A DNA stretch of 64,000 nt. It comes from an uncultured Marinobacter sp. GTDB lineage: Bacteria > Pseudomonadota > Gammaproteobacteria > Pseudomonadales > Oleiphilaceae. Below are positions 1-7,653 of this stretch, one piece after another. Under the pieces are notes generated by a model. It was given only the letters and a program-made list of their open reading frames with translations, was not told where the DNA came from and ran no database searches. The translations under genes and the position numbers were made by a program. The stretch spans positions 186,001 to 250,000 of the forward strand of contig NZ_CAMPJO010000002.1 of the NCBI RefSeq assembly GCF_946886895.1. The letters run 5' to 3'. Each line of letters begins with the position of its first letter. Position 1 is the first letter of the stretch.

Positions 1-610
1 CGAACAGATCTTTGACAAAGAGGGCGCCGGTCACAATTGCCAGGATCAGCATCACCACCCCGGCCCAGACCATTTCGAACAGCAGGGATTCCATGGTTTG
101 CAGGGGCGGCAAGTTGCGGACCAGCAGGCTGTTGTAGTTGTGTTTGAGCTGGCGGTTCTGGAAATAGAGCAGGGTGGCCTGGATAGCAGCGAGTGTGAAC
201 AGGCTGTAGGCGGTGACCGACAGGGCGATGTGCGAGAGCATCCCGTAGCTTTCGTCCGACACCAGCCGTGACGGGGTGTGGGTAATCAGGGCCATGATAA
301 TGGTCAGGCCCGCCAGCGGGTACACGCCCAGAAACAGGTTTTGAACGGGTTTTCTCAGGTTGAGGCCCAGCAAAAGGAACACGATGAACCAGGCGATCAA
401 TACGGAGCTTTTGAAAAAGCCGAAATCGAAGCCGCCGTCATGGTGGACGGTTTCGGCGATCAGCAGGCCATGGCTGGTCAGGGCCAGTACACCGATCAGG
501 GTGGTGATGGCCAGGCTGCTGCTGACCCGGCCCCGGAAATGGAGCGCCTGCAGCGCGGTCCCGACGCTGTATAAAAAGAGAGAGGTAACCGCGAGAATCA
601 GCGTTCCCAT
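1..610 (-). CDS. ypjD: CcsA/YpjD-family cytochrome c assembly membrane protein (partial)
   Basis: The minus strand from an ATG at 610 reads through to the window edge, so about 203 N-terminal residues are visible and the C-terminus is missing. The translation begins MGTLILAVTSLFLYS and is a succession of hydrophobic segments, including AITTLIGVLALTSHGLL, SVLIAWFIVFLLLGLNL, GLTIIMALITH and FEMVWAGVVMLILAIVTGAL, separated by short polar loops. Such multi-span proteins divergent from ffh are the YpjD/CcsA-like members of the cytochrome c assembly (HemX/CcmC) family, predicted to sit in the inner membrane and help handle haem. The tryptophan-rich haem motif expected later in the family is not covered. 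The family call rests on topology, residue pattern and synteny; the exact role is not known. Confidence 0.75.
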   Translation of the reverse strand, partial: MGTLILAVTSLFLYSVGTALQALHFRGRVSSSLAITTLIGVLALTSHGLLIAETVHHDGGFDFGFFKSSVLIAWFIVFLLLGLNLRKPVQNLFLGVYPLAGLTIIMALITHTPSRLVSDESYGMLSHIALSVTAYSLFTLAAIQATLLYFQNRQLKHNYNSLLVRNLPPLQTMESLLFEMVWAGVVMLILAIVTGALFVKDLF

Positions 611-790
611 GACGTCCTTATTCACCACTAATGAACGGGGGATCGGTGGTTCTGATCACCGATTTGACCGGGCTGGTCGTTTCAGGGCGATAGTCTGGTT
701 ATAATGTCGCGATTATGCAACTGGAATCAAGGAGCCGGACCCGGCTCGGAGATCATTGCATTCCATTTATCCGGGGTACGGAAGAGCAGC
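611..790. promoter_or_regulatory. Divergent ypjD/ffh intergenic region with a consensus -10
   Basis: This 180-base gap separates two divergent genes. A perfect TATAAT lies at 700-705 on the plus strand, about 85 bases before the chosen ffh start. No good -35 is found 16-18 bases upstream (TCGTTT at 677-682 matches poorly). An ATG at 704 would extend ffh by 29 residues, but it overlaps this -10 box and is not a plausible start. Confidence 0.5.
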
Positions 791-2179
791 ATGTTTGAGA
801 ACCTCCAAGACCGACTTTCCGGTAGCCTGCGCAAGATTTCCGGTCAGGCGCGGCTCACCGATGACAATATAAAGGATACACTCCGCGACGTTCGGATGGC
901 TCTGCTGGAGGCCGATGTCGCACTGCCGGTTGTCAAGGACTTTGTGGAAAGTGTCCGGAACCGGGCCATTGGCCAGGAGGTGCAGCGCAGCCTGACGCCG
1001 GGGCAGGTCTTCATCAAGGTGGTTCAGCAGGAGCTGGAGCGGGTGATGGGTGAGGGTAATGAGTCCCTCAACCTGTCGGTGCAACCGCCGGCGGTGATCA
1101 TGATGGCGGGTCTGCAGGGTGCAGGTAAAACCACCACGGTGGCCAAGCTGTCCCGTTTCCTCAAAGAGCGCCAGAAGAAGTCGGTCCTGGTGGTGAGTGC
1201 CGACGTCTATCGTCCGGCCGCTATCCGTCAGTTGGAAACCCTGGCGGGCGAGGTTGGCGTCGAGTTTTTCCCGAGCACGGCGGATCAGGATCCCGTGGCG
1301 ATTGCCGAAGGCGCCATTGCCGCCGCCCGCAAGAAACACGTGGATGTGGTGATTCTGGATACCGCGGGCCGCCTGCACATCGATGACCAGATGATGGGCG
1401 AGATCGGGCGACTGCACAAAGCCGTGAACCCGGTAGAGACCCTGTTTGTGGTTGATGCCATGACGGGTCAGGATGCCGCCAATACGGCAAAGGCCTTTAA
1501 CGACGCTCTGCCACTGACCGGTGTCGTGCTCACCAAGACCGACGGTGACGCCCGCGGCGGTGCCGCGCTCTCGGTGCGTCACATCACCGGTAAGCCGATC
1601 AAGTTCCTGGGTGTGGGTGAGAAGTCAGACGCGCTCGAGCCTTTCTATCCGGATCGGGTGGCCTCCAGGATCCTTGGCATGGGTGACGTGCTCTCCCTGA
1701 TTGAGGAGGCTGAGCGCAAACTGGACCAGAAGAAGGCCCAGAAGCTCACCAAAAAAATCAAAAAAGGCAAAAGCTTTGATCTTGAAGACTTCCGGGATCA
1801 GCTTCAGCAGATGAAGAGCATGGGTGGCATTGGCGGCCTGATGGACAAGCTCCCGGGCATGGGGCAGATGGCCCAGATGGCGCAGCAGCAGGTCAATGAC
1901 AAGTCCATGGGACAGATGGAGGCCATTATCTGCTCAATGACGCCCAAGGAGCGCCGCTATCCGGATGTGATCAACAACTCCCGGAAGCGCCGCATCGCGA
2001 CTGGCTCCGGTAGCCAGATCCAGGACGTGAACCGTCTGCTCAAGCAGCACAAGCAGATGCAGAAAATGATGAAAAAGTTTGGCAAAAAAGGCGGTATGGC
2101 GAATATGATGCGAGGCCTTGGTGGTATGATGCCGCCGGGCGGTGGTGGCGGAGGAATGCCACCCTTTGGCCGTATGTAA
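791..2179 (+). CDS. ffh: Signal recognition particle GTPase Ffh (SRP54)
   Basis: Ffh binds 4.5S RNA and signal sequences on nascent chains and delivers ribosomes to FtsY at the inner membrane. From ATG 791 the 462-residue protein starts MFENLQDRLSGSLRKISG, the typical family N-terminus; a longer open frame to 704 would run over the promoter. The N domain is followed by the G domain with P-loop GLQGAGKTTTVAKL, DTAGRLHID and TKTDGDARGG. The M domain is methionine-rich (GMGQMAQMAQQQ, MQKMMKKFG) and carries the RNA-binding SRKRRIATGSG helix. The tail ends in a run of glycines and PPFGRM. Length and motifs are normal for the family. A hairpin terminator lies 20 bases downstream. Confidence 0.97.
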   Translation: MFENLQDRLSGSLRKISGQARLTDDNIKDTLRDVRMALLEADVALPVVKDFVESVRNRAIGQEVQRSLTPGQVFIKVVQQELERVMGEGNESLNLSVQPPAVIMMAGLQGAGKTTTVAKLSRFLKERQKKSVLVVSADVYRPAAIRQLETLAGEVGVEFFPSTADQDPVAIAEGAIAAARKKHVDVVILDTAGRLHIDDQMMGEIGRLHKAVNPVETLFVVDAMTGQDAANTAKAFNDALPLTGVVLTKTDGDARGGAALSVRHITGKPIKFLGVGEKSDALEPFYPDRVASRILGMGDVLSLIEEAERKLDQKKAQKLTKKIKKGKSFDLEDFRDQLQQMKSMGGIGGLMDKLPGMGQMAQMAQQQVNDKSMGQMEAIICSMTPKERRYPDVINNSRKRRIATGSGSQIQDVNRLLKQHKQMQKMMKKFGKKGGMANMMRGLGGMMPPGGGGGGMPPFGRM

Positions 2180-2199
2180 AAAGCCTTACGCGGAAAACC

Positions 2200-2228
2200 G
2201 GGAAACAACGGGTTTCCCTGTTTTCTTT
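2200..2228 (+). terminator. Rho-independent terminator after ffh
   Basis: A 7-bp perfect stem, GGGAAAC (2200-2206) with GTTTCCC (2212-2218), encloses a 5-base loop and is followed by a T-rich stretch TGTTTTCTTT. It sits just after the ffh stop and separates ffh from the rpsP operon. Confidence 0.75.
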
Positions 2229-2342
2229 GGCGCTTTTTTAGCATAGAATAGCGCCCCTTTCGAGTATGGGTCTTCGCGTCAGCTGTGATTTGGCCGGCGT
2301 GAATCGTACAAAGTTCGTTCAACAGAACAGGATATTGGTTAA

Positions 2343-2582
2343 ATGGTAACAATCCGTTTGGCTCGCGGCGGCTCCAAGAAGCGCCCGTTCTATCATCTGA
2401 CAGTCACCGACAGCCGCAAATCCCGCGACGGTCGTTTTATTGAGCGCGTCGGCTTCTTTAACCCGATCGCCCGTGGCGGTGAGGAGCGTCTGCGCGTTGA
2501 CCGTGATCGTGTGAACTTCTGGGTGAACCAGGGTGCACAGACCAGCGATCGCGTTGCCCAGCTGCTGAAGGCTGCTGAGTAA
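2343..2582 (+). CDS. rpsP: 30S ribosomal protein S16
   Basis: The 79-residue protein [21 protein letters not shown] is a textbook S16, a 30S assembly protein that contacts 16S rRNA. The N-terminal [17 protein letters not shown] block and the [19 protein letters not shown] segment are the family signatures. It opens the conserved rpsP-rimM-trmD-rplS operon and is 27 bases upstream of rimM. The ATG at 2343 leaves no room for a longer form. The 160 bases upstream hold the ffh terminator and an AT-rich stretch with a possible -10 (TAGAAT at 2244-2249), but no convincing -35. Confidence 0.98.
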   Translation: MVTIRLARGGSKKRPFYHLTVTDSRKSRDGRFIERVGFFNPIARGGEERLRVDRDRVNFWVNQGAQTSDRVAQLLKAAE

Positions 2583-2609
2583 GGTTATACTGACGCCGGG
2601 GTTGTTGGC

Positions 2610-3137
2610 ATGACACAGAATTCGCAGGAAACTGTGATCGGCCGGATTACCTCGGTGTTTGGGATCAAGGGGTGGCTAAAGGTTTACTCCTACACGGATC
2701 CGAAAGAGGGAATACTGAGCTATCCGGACTGGACTCTTGATCTGGATGGCAAGCGGTTTCCCGCCAAGCTTGAGGAGGGTCGTCGCCAGGGGCAGGCGAT
2801 TGTTGTCAGGCTTCGGGGTGTTGATGATCGTGACCTGGCGCTTACCTACTGCGGTGCCGACGTCAAGGTGTCCACCGCTGAACTGCCGGATCTCCCGGAA
2901 GGGGAGTTCTACTGGTTCCAGTTGGAAGGGCTTGATGTGGTTACGGTGGATGGTGAGTGCCTGGGGCATGTGCACCACCTGATAGAGACAGGTTCCAACG
3001 ACGTCCTGGTGGTGCGTGCCACCCCGGGCTCGATTGATCAGCGTGAGCGACTGATTCCCTATCTTCCGGACCAGGTGGTTCGGGAAGTGGATATCGCCGG
3101 GCATCGTATGGTCGTCGACTGGGATCCGGAGTTCTGA
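2610..3137 (+). CDS. rimM: Ribosome maturation factor RimM
   Basis: RimM binds S19 and helps mature the 30S head. The 175-residue product has the usual two-part build: an N-terminal beta-barrel starting ETVIGRITSVFGIKGWLKVYSYTDP and a C-terminal PRC-barrel part with EFYWFQLEGLDVV and the closing RLIPYLPDQVVREVDIAGHR. The family signature G-I-K-G-W-(V/L)-K-V is intact. It lies between rpsP and trmD with only a 3-base gap to trmD, so it is co-transcribed with them. Start ATG 2610 is preceded by a G-rich ribosome-binding stretch. Confidence 0.97.
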   Translation: MTQNSQETVIGRITSVFGIKGWLKVYSYTDPKEGILSYPDWTLDLDGKRFPAKLEEGRRQGQAIVVRLRGVDDRDLALTYCGADVKVSTAELPDLPEGEFYWFQLEGLDVVTVDGECLGHVHHLIETGSNDVLVVRATPGSIDQRERLIPYLPDQVVREVDIAGHRMVVDWDPEF

Positions 3138-3140
3138 CGG

Positions 3141-3887
3141 GTGTGGATTGGCGTTGTCAGTCTGTTTCCCGACATGTTTGGTGCGGTAACGGAATACGGG
3201 ATTACGGGTAGGGCCGCCCGGGCGGGTCTGCTGACCTTCCGGAGCTGGAATCCCCGTGACTTCACCCACGACCGTCACCGCACAGTGGATGACCGGCCCT
3301 ATGGGGGCGGTCCCGGTATGCTGATGAAAATTCAGCCCCTCCGGGACGCCATTCATGCGGCTCGGGAGTCGGCGCCCGGCAAGGCCTGCGTCGTTTATCT
3401 CTCGCCTCAGGGCGAGACCCTGAATCAGTCGGTTGTTGAGTCGCTTGCGGCCGAAGAACAACTGATTCTGGTGGCAGGCCGGTACGAAGGTGTTGATGAG
3501 CGCCTGATATCGACGGAAGTCGATCGGGAAGTGTCGCTGGGTGACTTCGTGCTCTCCGGTGGCGAGGTGGCAGCCATGGCTGTCATTGATGCGGTTACAC
3601 GCCTCATCCCCGGAGCGCTGGGTCATGCGCAGTCGGCGGAGCAGGATTCGTTTGCCGACGGTTTGCTGGATTGTCCGCACTACACCCGGCCAGAGGTCTA
3701 CGAAGGTCAGGCGGTGCCGGATGTTTTATTGGGCGGTCACCATGATCAGATCCGGCGTTGGCGACTGAAGCAGTCGTTGAGGCGAACCCGGCAGCGACGT
3801 CCCGACCTGTTGGAAAAGCGGGTGCTTACGGATGAAGAGCGAGCGCTGCTGGAAGAGATTTTGAACGAACCGGGTGCCTCTGAGTGA
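3141..3887 (+). CDS. trmD: tRNA (guanine-N1-)-methyltransferase TrmD
   Basis: TrmD methylates G37 of tRNAs using S-adenosylmethionine, which prevents +1 frameshifting. The 248-residue protein starts at a GTG at 3141 ([20 protein letters not shown]). It contains [16 protein letters not shown] and the knotted SAM-binding segment [13 protein letters not shown] followed by [21 protein letters not shown], both diagnostic of the SPOUT-fold TrmD. The C-terminal helical domain ends [10 protein letters not shown]. The GTG start is set by the 3-base gap to rimM and the near-universal N-terminus. It precedes rplS by 37 bases. Confidence 0.97.
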   Translation: MWIGVVSLFPDMFGAVTEYGITGRAARAGLLTFRSWNPRDFTHDRHRTVDDRPYGGGPGMLMKIQPLRDAIHAARESAPGKACVVYLSPQGETLNQSVVESLAAEEQLILVAGRYEGVDERLISTEVDREVSLGDFVLSGGEVAAMAVIDAVTRLIPGALGHAQSAEQDSFADGLLDCPHYTRPEVYEGQAVPDVLLGGHHDQIRRWRLKQSLRRTRQRRPDLLEKRVLTDEERALLEEILNEPGASE

Positions 3888-3924
3888 TCAGGGCATTAAC
3901 AGATTGGGTATCAGGAGCATTACG

Positions 3925-4281
3925 ATGAGCGGCAAGAACAACATCATCAGTCAACTTGAAGCAGAACAGATGACCAAGGAAATCCCTGCGTTTGCGCCGG
4001 GTGATACCGTGGTTGTTCAGGTTCGCGTAACTGAGGGCAACCGTGAGCGTCTGCAGGCGTTCGAAGGTGTTGTCATCGGCAAGCGTAACCGTGGCATGAA
4101 CTCCTCCTTCACCGTGCGCAAGATTTCTTACGGTGTCGGCGTTGAGCGTACGTTCCAGAGCTTTTCCAAGCTGATCGACAGTGTCAGCGTGAAGCGTCGT
4201 GGCGATGTGCGTCAGGCCAAGCTGTACTACCTGCGCGACCTGTCTGGCAAGGCAGCTCGTATCAAGGAAAAGCTGGGCTGA
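3925..4281 (+). CDS. rplS: 50S ribosomal protein L19
   Basis: L19 lies at the subunit interface of the 50S. The 118-residue protein [21 protein letters not shown] carries the L19 signature blocks [35 protein letters not shown] and [17 protein letters not shown]. The frame is open further upstream to 3874, overlapping trmD, but ATG 3925 is preceded by AGGAG eight bases away and gives the standard N-terminus. It ends the rpsP operon and is followed by a strong terminator. Confidence 0.98.
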   Translation: MSGKNNIISQLEAEQMTKEIPAFAPGDTVVVQVRVTEGNRERLQAFEGVVIGKRNRGMNSSFTVRKISYGVGVERTFQSFSKLIDSVSVKRRGDVRQAKLYYLRDLSGKAARIKEKLG

Positions 4282-4307
4282 TCAGCCACTGGCTGAACAC
4301 CAGGTTC

Positions 4308-4336
4308 AAAAAAGGCAGCCCCGGGCTGCCTTTTTT
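4308..4336 (+). terminator. Strong Rho-independent terminator after rplS
   Basis: Perfect 7-bp GC-rich stem GGCAGCC (4314-4320) / GGCTGCC (4324-4330) with a 3-base loop, flanked by six A (4308-4313) and six T (4331-4336). The symmetry could let it work on both strands, but no gene converges from the right. Confidence 0.95.
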
Positions 4337-4421
4337 GCGTCTGACGATGACCGCTTGAGCGGCATGGGAGGCAAGCATGACGTGGCACGTGGTGTGAATG
4401 ATTCCCTATGAGTAAGCCCCT

Positions 4422-5324
4422 ATGAGACCGGAAGATGACGAGGTTATTGCCCGTTTTACCGACGCTGTCTGGCTGGAGGATGGCCTGGGGGAGAAAACGC
4501 GGCAGGCCTATCGCAGTGATCTGGCGCGTTTGGCTGAGTGGCTGGAAGCCCGACCCGGTGCGCCCTTGCTGGTCAATGTGCGGAGGGAGGATTTGCTTGC
4601 CTGGATGTCCCGGGGGCTGGCCGACGGACTCAAAACCTCCACGGCGGCACGCCGCCTCTCAGGCATCCGCCGGTTTTACCGGTTTCTGCTCCGTGAAGGG
4701 GTGATTGCGGAGGATCCGACGTTACGCATTGACAGTCCCCGGCTGCCCCGGAAACTACCCGATTCGCTGACCGAAGCCGAAATCGACGCGTTGTTGGCGG
4801 AGCCTGACCCGGCGCTGCCCATTGAGCTGCGGGACAAGGCCATGCTGGAAATTCTTTACGGCTGTGGCCTGAGGGTATCTGAGCTGACGGGCCTGCGGGT
4901 GGATCAGGTGAACCTTCGCCAGGGTGTGGTCCGAATTATGGGTAAAGGCGGCAAGGAGCGGCTGGTGCCGCTCGGAGAGGAAGCGGTGGACTGGCTGATC
5001 CGGTATGTGAAAGAGGCTCGTCCGGAATTGCTGAAGGGGCGTTCCTGCGATGCCCTGTTTCCGGGCAACCGCCCCGAAGCCATGACCCGCCAGACCTTCT
5101 GGCACCGCATCAGGCACTACGCCCAGCGAGTGGGTATCCGCAAGCACCTGTCGCCTCACACTCTCCGGCATGCCTTTGCCACCCATTTGCTGAACCACGG
5201 CGCGGATCTTCGGGTGGTGCAGATGTTGCTCGGCCACTCGGACCTCTCGACCACACAGATCTATACCCATGTGGCCCGACAGCGGCTCCAGTCGCTTCAC
5301 AAGGCTCACCATCCCCGTGGCTGA
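4422..5324 (+). CDS. xerD: Site-specific tyrosine recombinase XerD
   Basis: XerD works with XerC at dif to resolve chromosome dimers. The 300-residue protein has an N-terminal SAM-like core-binding domain (FTDAVWLEDGLGEKTRQAYRSDLARLAEW) and a C-terminal catalytic domain. The catalytic set is visible: Arg in GCGLRVSELTGL, Lys in MGKGGKERLVPL, HxxR in SPHTLRHAFATHLL, His in LGHSDLSTTQ, and the Tyr nucleophile in QIYTHV. The phrase VWLEDGLGEKT and the adjacent dsbC favour XerD over XerC. ATG 4422 has only a weak ribosome-binding site. Confidence 0.95.
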   Translation: MRPEDDEVIARFTDAVWLEDGLGEKTRQAYRSDLARLAEWLEARPGAPLLVNVRREDLLAWMSRGLADGLKTSTAARRLSGIRRFYRFLLREGVIAEDPTLRIDSPRLPRKLPDSLTEAEIDALLAEPDPALPIELRDKAMLEILYGCGLRVSELTGLRVDQVNLRQGVVRIMGKGGKERLVPLGEEAVDWLIRYVKEARPELLKGRSCDALFPGNRPEAMTRQTFWHRIRHYAQRVGIRKHLSPHTLRHAFATHLLNHGADLRVVQMLLGHSDLSTTQIYTHVARQRLQSLHKAHHPRG

Positions 5325-5354
5325 GGCGGTCTTTTTTGGGTAAGGTACCGTTTT

Positions 5355-5381
5355 GAACTTTTGCGGTGGGCTCATGTCGCA
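5355..5381 (+). promoter_or_regulatory. Candidate sigma-E type promoter upstream of dsbC
   Basis: GAACTT (5355-5360) matches the extracytoplasmic-stress sigma factor -35. Sixteen bases later TCGCA (5377-5381) is a partial match to the TCTGA -10 (three of five). dsbC is a known RpoE target in Escherichia coli, so position and spacing are suggestive, but the -10 is weak. Predicted initiation would fall at or near the poly-C tract at 5390. Confidence 0.35.
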
Positions 5382-5389
5382 TGATTGTG

Positions 5390-5403
5390 CCCCCCCCCCC
5401 CCC
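5390..5403 (+). repeat. 14-base poly-C tract between xerD and dsbC
   Basis: An uninterrupted run of 14 cytosines lies 66 bases after the xerD stop and about 60 bases before the dsbC start. Homopolymers this long are rare here and prone to slippage; the length could also be a sequencing artefact. Confidence 0.9.
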
Positions 5404-5463
5404 TGAGGCTCGTCGGGAATCTCGCGGGCTGAACTCTCTCACTGGAACAGGTTGGCTGCCGGA

Positions 5464-6195
5464 ATGAATGTAAAGCAGGTTGTAGCGATTATCGGTCTAT
5501 TGGCCGGGTTGTCAGGCATGTCGGTGGCAAACGCCGGCGAGGCAGAGGATCGGATTGCCAAGCGGCTGACCGAGGCTGTGCCTGGCCTGAAGGTCACGTC
5601 GGTCCGGGAATCGGAGGCAAAGGGATTGTACGAAGTCCGGAGCAACAACGGCGATACCATCTACAGTACCGCTGACGGCCAGTATCTGTTCACCGGGGAC
5701 CTGCTGAAGCTCACCGATGGCGGCATTGCCAACGTCACGGAAGCCGGGCGCGCCGAGCAGCGCCGGGAGCTAATGGCCAGTGCCGGGGTTGAGGATACGA
5801 TCCGGTTTCCGGCCAAAAACGAGAAAGCCGTGATTGATGTCTTTACGGATATCGATTGCCCCTATTGCCGAAAACTCCACGACGAGGTGTCAGAGCTCAA
5901 CGAGTATGGCATCACTGTCAATTACTACGCCTTCCCGCGCTCCGGGCCGAATACGCCGTCCTTCAGCAAATACGTATCGGTCTGGTGTGCCGACGACCAG
6001 CAATCGGCCATGAACGCCGCCAAAGGTGGCCGCAGTGTGCCTCAGGCCACCTGCGATAACCCGGTTCTTGAGCAGTATCAGTTGGGCGGCCGGATTGGCG
6101 TGACCGGCACCCCGGCCATCGTTCTGGAGGATGGAGCCATGGTTCGTGGGTACGTCCCGGCCAGGAAGCTTGCCGAGGGGCTTGGGCTGCTCTGA
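5464..6195 (+). CDS. dsbC: Periplasmic protein-disulfide isomerase DsbC
   Basis: DsbC reshuffles wrong disulfides in periplasmic proteins and is kept reduced by DsbD. The protein has a signal peptide (MNVKQVVAIIGLLAGLSGMSVANA, likely cleaved before GEAED), an N-terminal dimerisation domain, and a thioredoxin-fold domain with the active-site CPYC in FTDIDCPYCRKLHDEV. The cis-proline loop is GVTGTPAIVLEDG. A second cysteine pair (WCADD, ATCDN) matches the structural disulfide of the family. ATG 5464 is preferred; an in-frame TTG at 5452 would add four residues. It follows xerD as in enterobacteria. A GC hairpin (GGCCCG 6206-6211 / CGGGCC 6217-6222) lies just downstream without a T tract. Confidence 0.95.
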   Translation: MNVKQVVAIIGLLAGLSGMSVANAGEAEDRIAKRLTEAVPGLKVTSVRESEAKGLYEVRSNNGDTIYSTADGQYLFTGDLLKLTDGGIANVTEAGRAEQRRELMASAGVEDTIRFPAKNEKAVIDVFTDIDCPYCRKLHDEVSELNEYGITVNYYAFPRSGPNTPSFSKYVSVWCADDQQSAMNAAKGGRSVPQATCDNPVLEQYQLGGRIGVTGTPAIVLEDGAMVRGYVPARKLAEGLGLL

Positions 6196-6260
6196 GTGGG
6201 CTGCCGGCCCGGGCTGCGGGCCAAACATTTCCGGACTTTGAGATGCATCCGACACAGGGC

Positions 6261-6289
6261 TTATTCAGTGGGTCCTGAATCGGTATACT
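6261..6289 (+). promoter_or_regulatory. Candidate promoter for hom-thrC
   Basis: TATACT at 6284-6289 is a good -10. A 17-base spacer leads back to TTATTC (6261-6266), a weak -35. The site is about 50 bases before the hom start. Confidence 0.4.
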
Positions 6290-6340
6290 ATGCCACTTTA
6301 TTGCAATCCATCAGCGCCCTTCGGGATCAGAGGTGAGAGT

Positions 6341-7642
6341 TTGAAAGACGTCAGTGTCGGAATCTGCGGATTGGGAACCGTTGGCGGCGGTACCTTCAAT
6401 GTCTTGACCCGCAACGCCGCGCTTATTGCGGGTCGTGCCGGTTGTAACATCCGGATCGGCCGGATTGCGAGCCGTCGCCAGCGTGACGATCTGATCCTGG
6501 GCGGTGTGCCGTTTACCACGGATATATTTGATGTCGTCAATGACCCGGACATCGACATTGTGGTGGAGTTGATCGGCGGTTATGACACCGCCAAAGAACT
6601 CGTTCTGGCCGCTATTCACAAGGGCAAGCACGTGGTGACCGCCAACAAGGCGCTGATCGCCGTGCACGGCAACGAAATTTTCGAGGCTGCCGAGAAAGCG
6701 GGCGTGGTTGTCGCTTACGAAGCTGGTGTGGCGGGAGGTATCCCGGTTATCAAGGCTGTGCGCGAGGGTATGGCCGCTAACCGGATCGATTGGATCGCCG
6801 GCATCATCAACGGCACCGGTAATTACATTCTCACCGAAATGCGCGCCGGCCGTGAATTCGCGGAAGTGCTGAAAGAGGCACAGGACCTGGGTTACGCGGA
6901 AGCAGACCCGACCTTTGACGTCGAGGGCATTGATGCTGCCCACAAGCTGACAATCCTGGCGTCGGCGGGATTTGGGGTGCCGCTTCAGTTCGAGAAGGGT
7001 TTCACCGAGGGAATCTCCCAGATTACGCCCTACGATATTGCCCATGCCGAGCTTCTGGGCTATCGAATCAAACATCTGGGTATTGCCCGGCGTCGCGACG
7101 ACGGCATTGAGCTTCGGGTGCACCCGACGCTGGTGCCACAGAGCCATCTGATCGCTCAGGTGGATGGTGTCCTGAACGCCGTGCTGGTGGACGGCGATGC
7201 GGTCGGGCAGACCATGTATTACGGCCCGGGTGCTGGTGATGAAGCCACGGCGTCTGCTGTTATTGCAGACATTGTTGATGTCGCTCGTACGGTGTCTACC
7301 GAGAGCAGTCAGCGGGTACCCTACCTGGGATTCCGGCCGGAGGCGATGGAAACGCTCAACGTATTGTCGATGGAGGACGTCCAGTCCGCCTACTACCTGC
7401 GCATACAGGCCTTTGATCACCCGGGTGTTCTGGCCAAGATTGCTGCCATCCTGAGCGAGCATGGCATCAACATTGAGTCCATCATGCAAAAGGAATCAGA
7501 ATTCAAGGATGGCCGTATCCCCGTGATCATCCTGACCCATACCGTTCAGGAGCGGCAGATGAACCTGGCCATTGCGGAAATGGAGGCCCTGGCCGACATT
7601 GATGGCAACGTCGTCCGCATCCGCGCCGAAAACTTTAACTGA
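6341..7642 (+). CDS. hom: Homoserine dehydrogenase
   Basis: This NAD(P)H-dependent enzyme reduces aspartate semialdehyde to homoserine, the branch point to threonine and methionine. The 433-residue product opens with KDVSVGICGLGTVGGGTFNVL, containing the Rossmann GxGxxG. The catalytic region has VTANKALIA, IINGTGNYILTEM and DVEGIDAAHKLTILA. The C-terminus is an ACT domain (FDHPGVLAKIAAILSEHGINIESIMQ) that usually senses threonine. The start is taken as TTG 6341, preceded by a strong GAGGTGAG; an ATG at 6290 overlaps the promoter and adds an atypical leader. thrC follows after 11 bases. Confidence 0.95.
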   Translation: MKDVSVGICGLGTVGGGTFNVLTRNAALIAGRAGCNIRIGRIASRRQRDDLILGGVPFTTDIFDVVNDPDIDIVVELIGGYDTAKELVLAAIHKGKHVVTANKALIAVHGNEIFEAAEKAGVVVAYEAGVAGGIPVIKAVREGMAANRIDWIAGIINGTGNYILTEMRAGREFAEVLKEAQDLGYAEADPTFDVEGIDAAHKLTILASAGFGVPLQFEKGFTEGISQITPYDIAHAELLGYRIKHLGIARRRDDGIELRVHPTLVPQSHLIAQVDGVLNAVLVDGDAVGQTMYYGPGAGDEATASAVIADIVDVARTVSTESSQRVPYLGFRPEAMETLNVLSMEDVQSAYYLRIQAFDHPGVLAKIAAILSEHGINIESIMQKESEFKDGRIPVIILTHTVQERQMNLAIAEMEALADIDGNVVRIRAENFN

Positions 7643-7653
7643 CAGGTACGCAC

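Noticed and set aside
278..704. Small plus-strand open frames at the left edge
   Set aside because: They lie antisense to the ypjD-like gene and the divergent promoter region; the minus strand encodes a coherent multi-span membrane protein.
6311..7489. Minus-strand open frame of about 392 codons
   Set aside because: Antisense shadow of hom, with no domain or ribosome-binding site.
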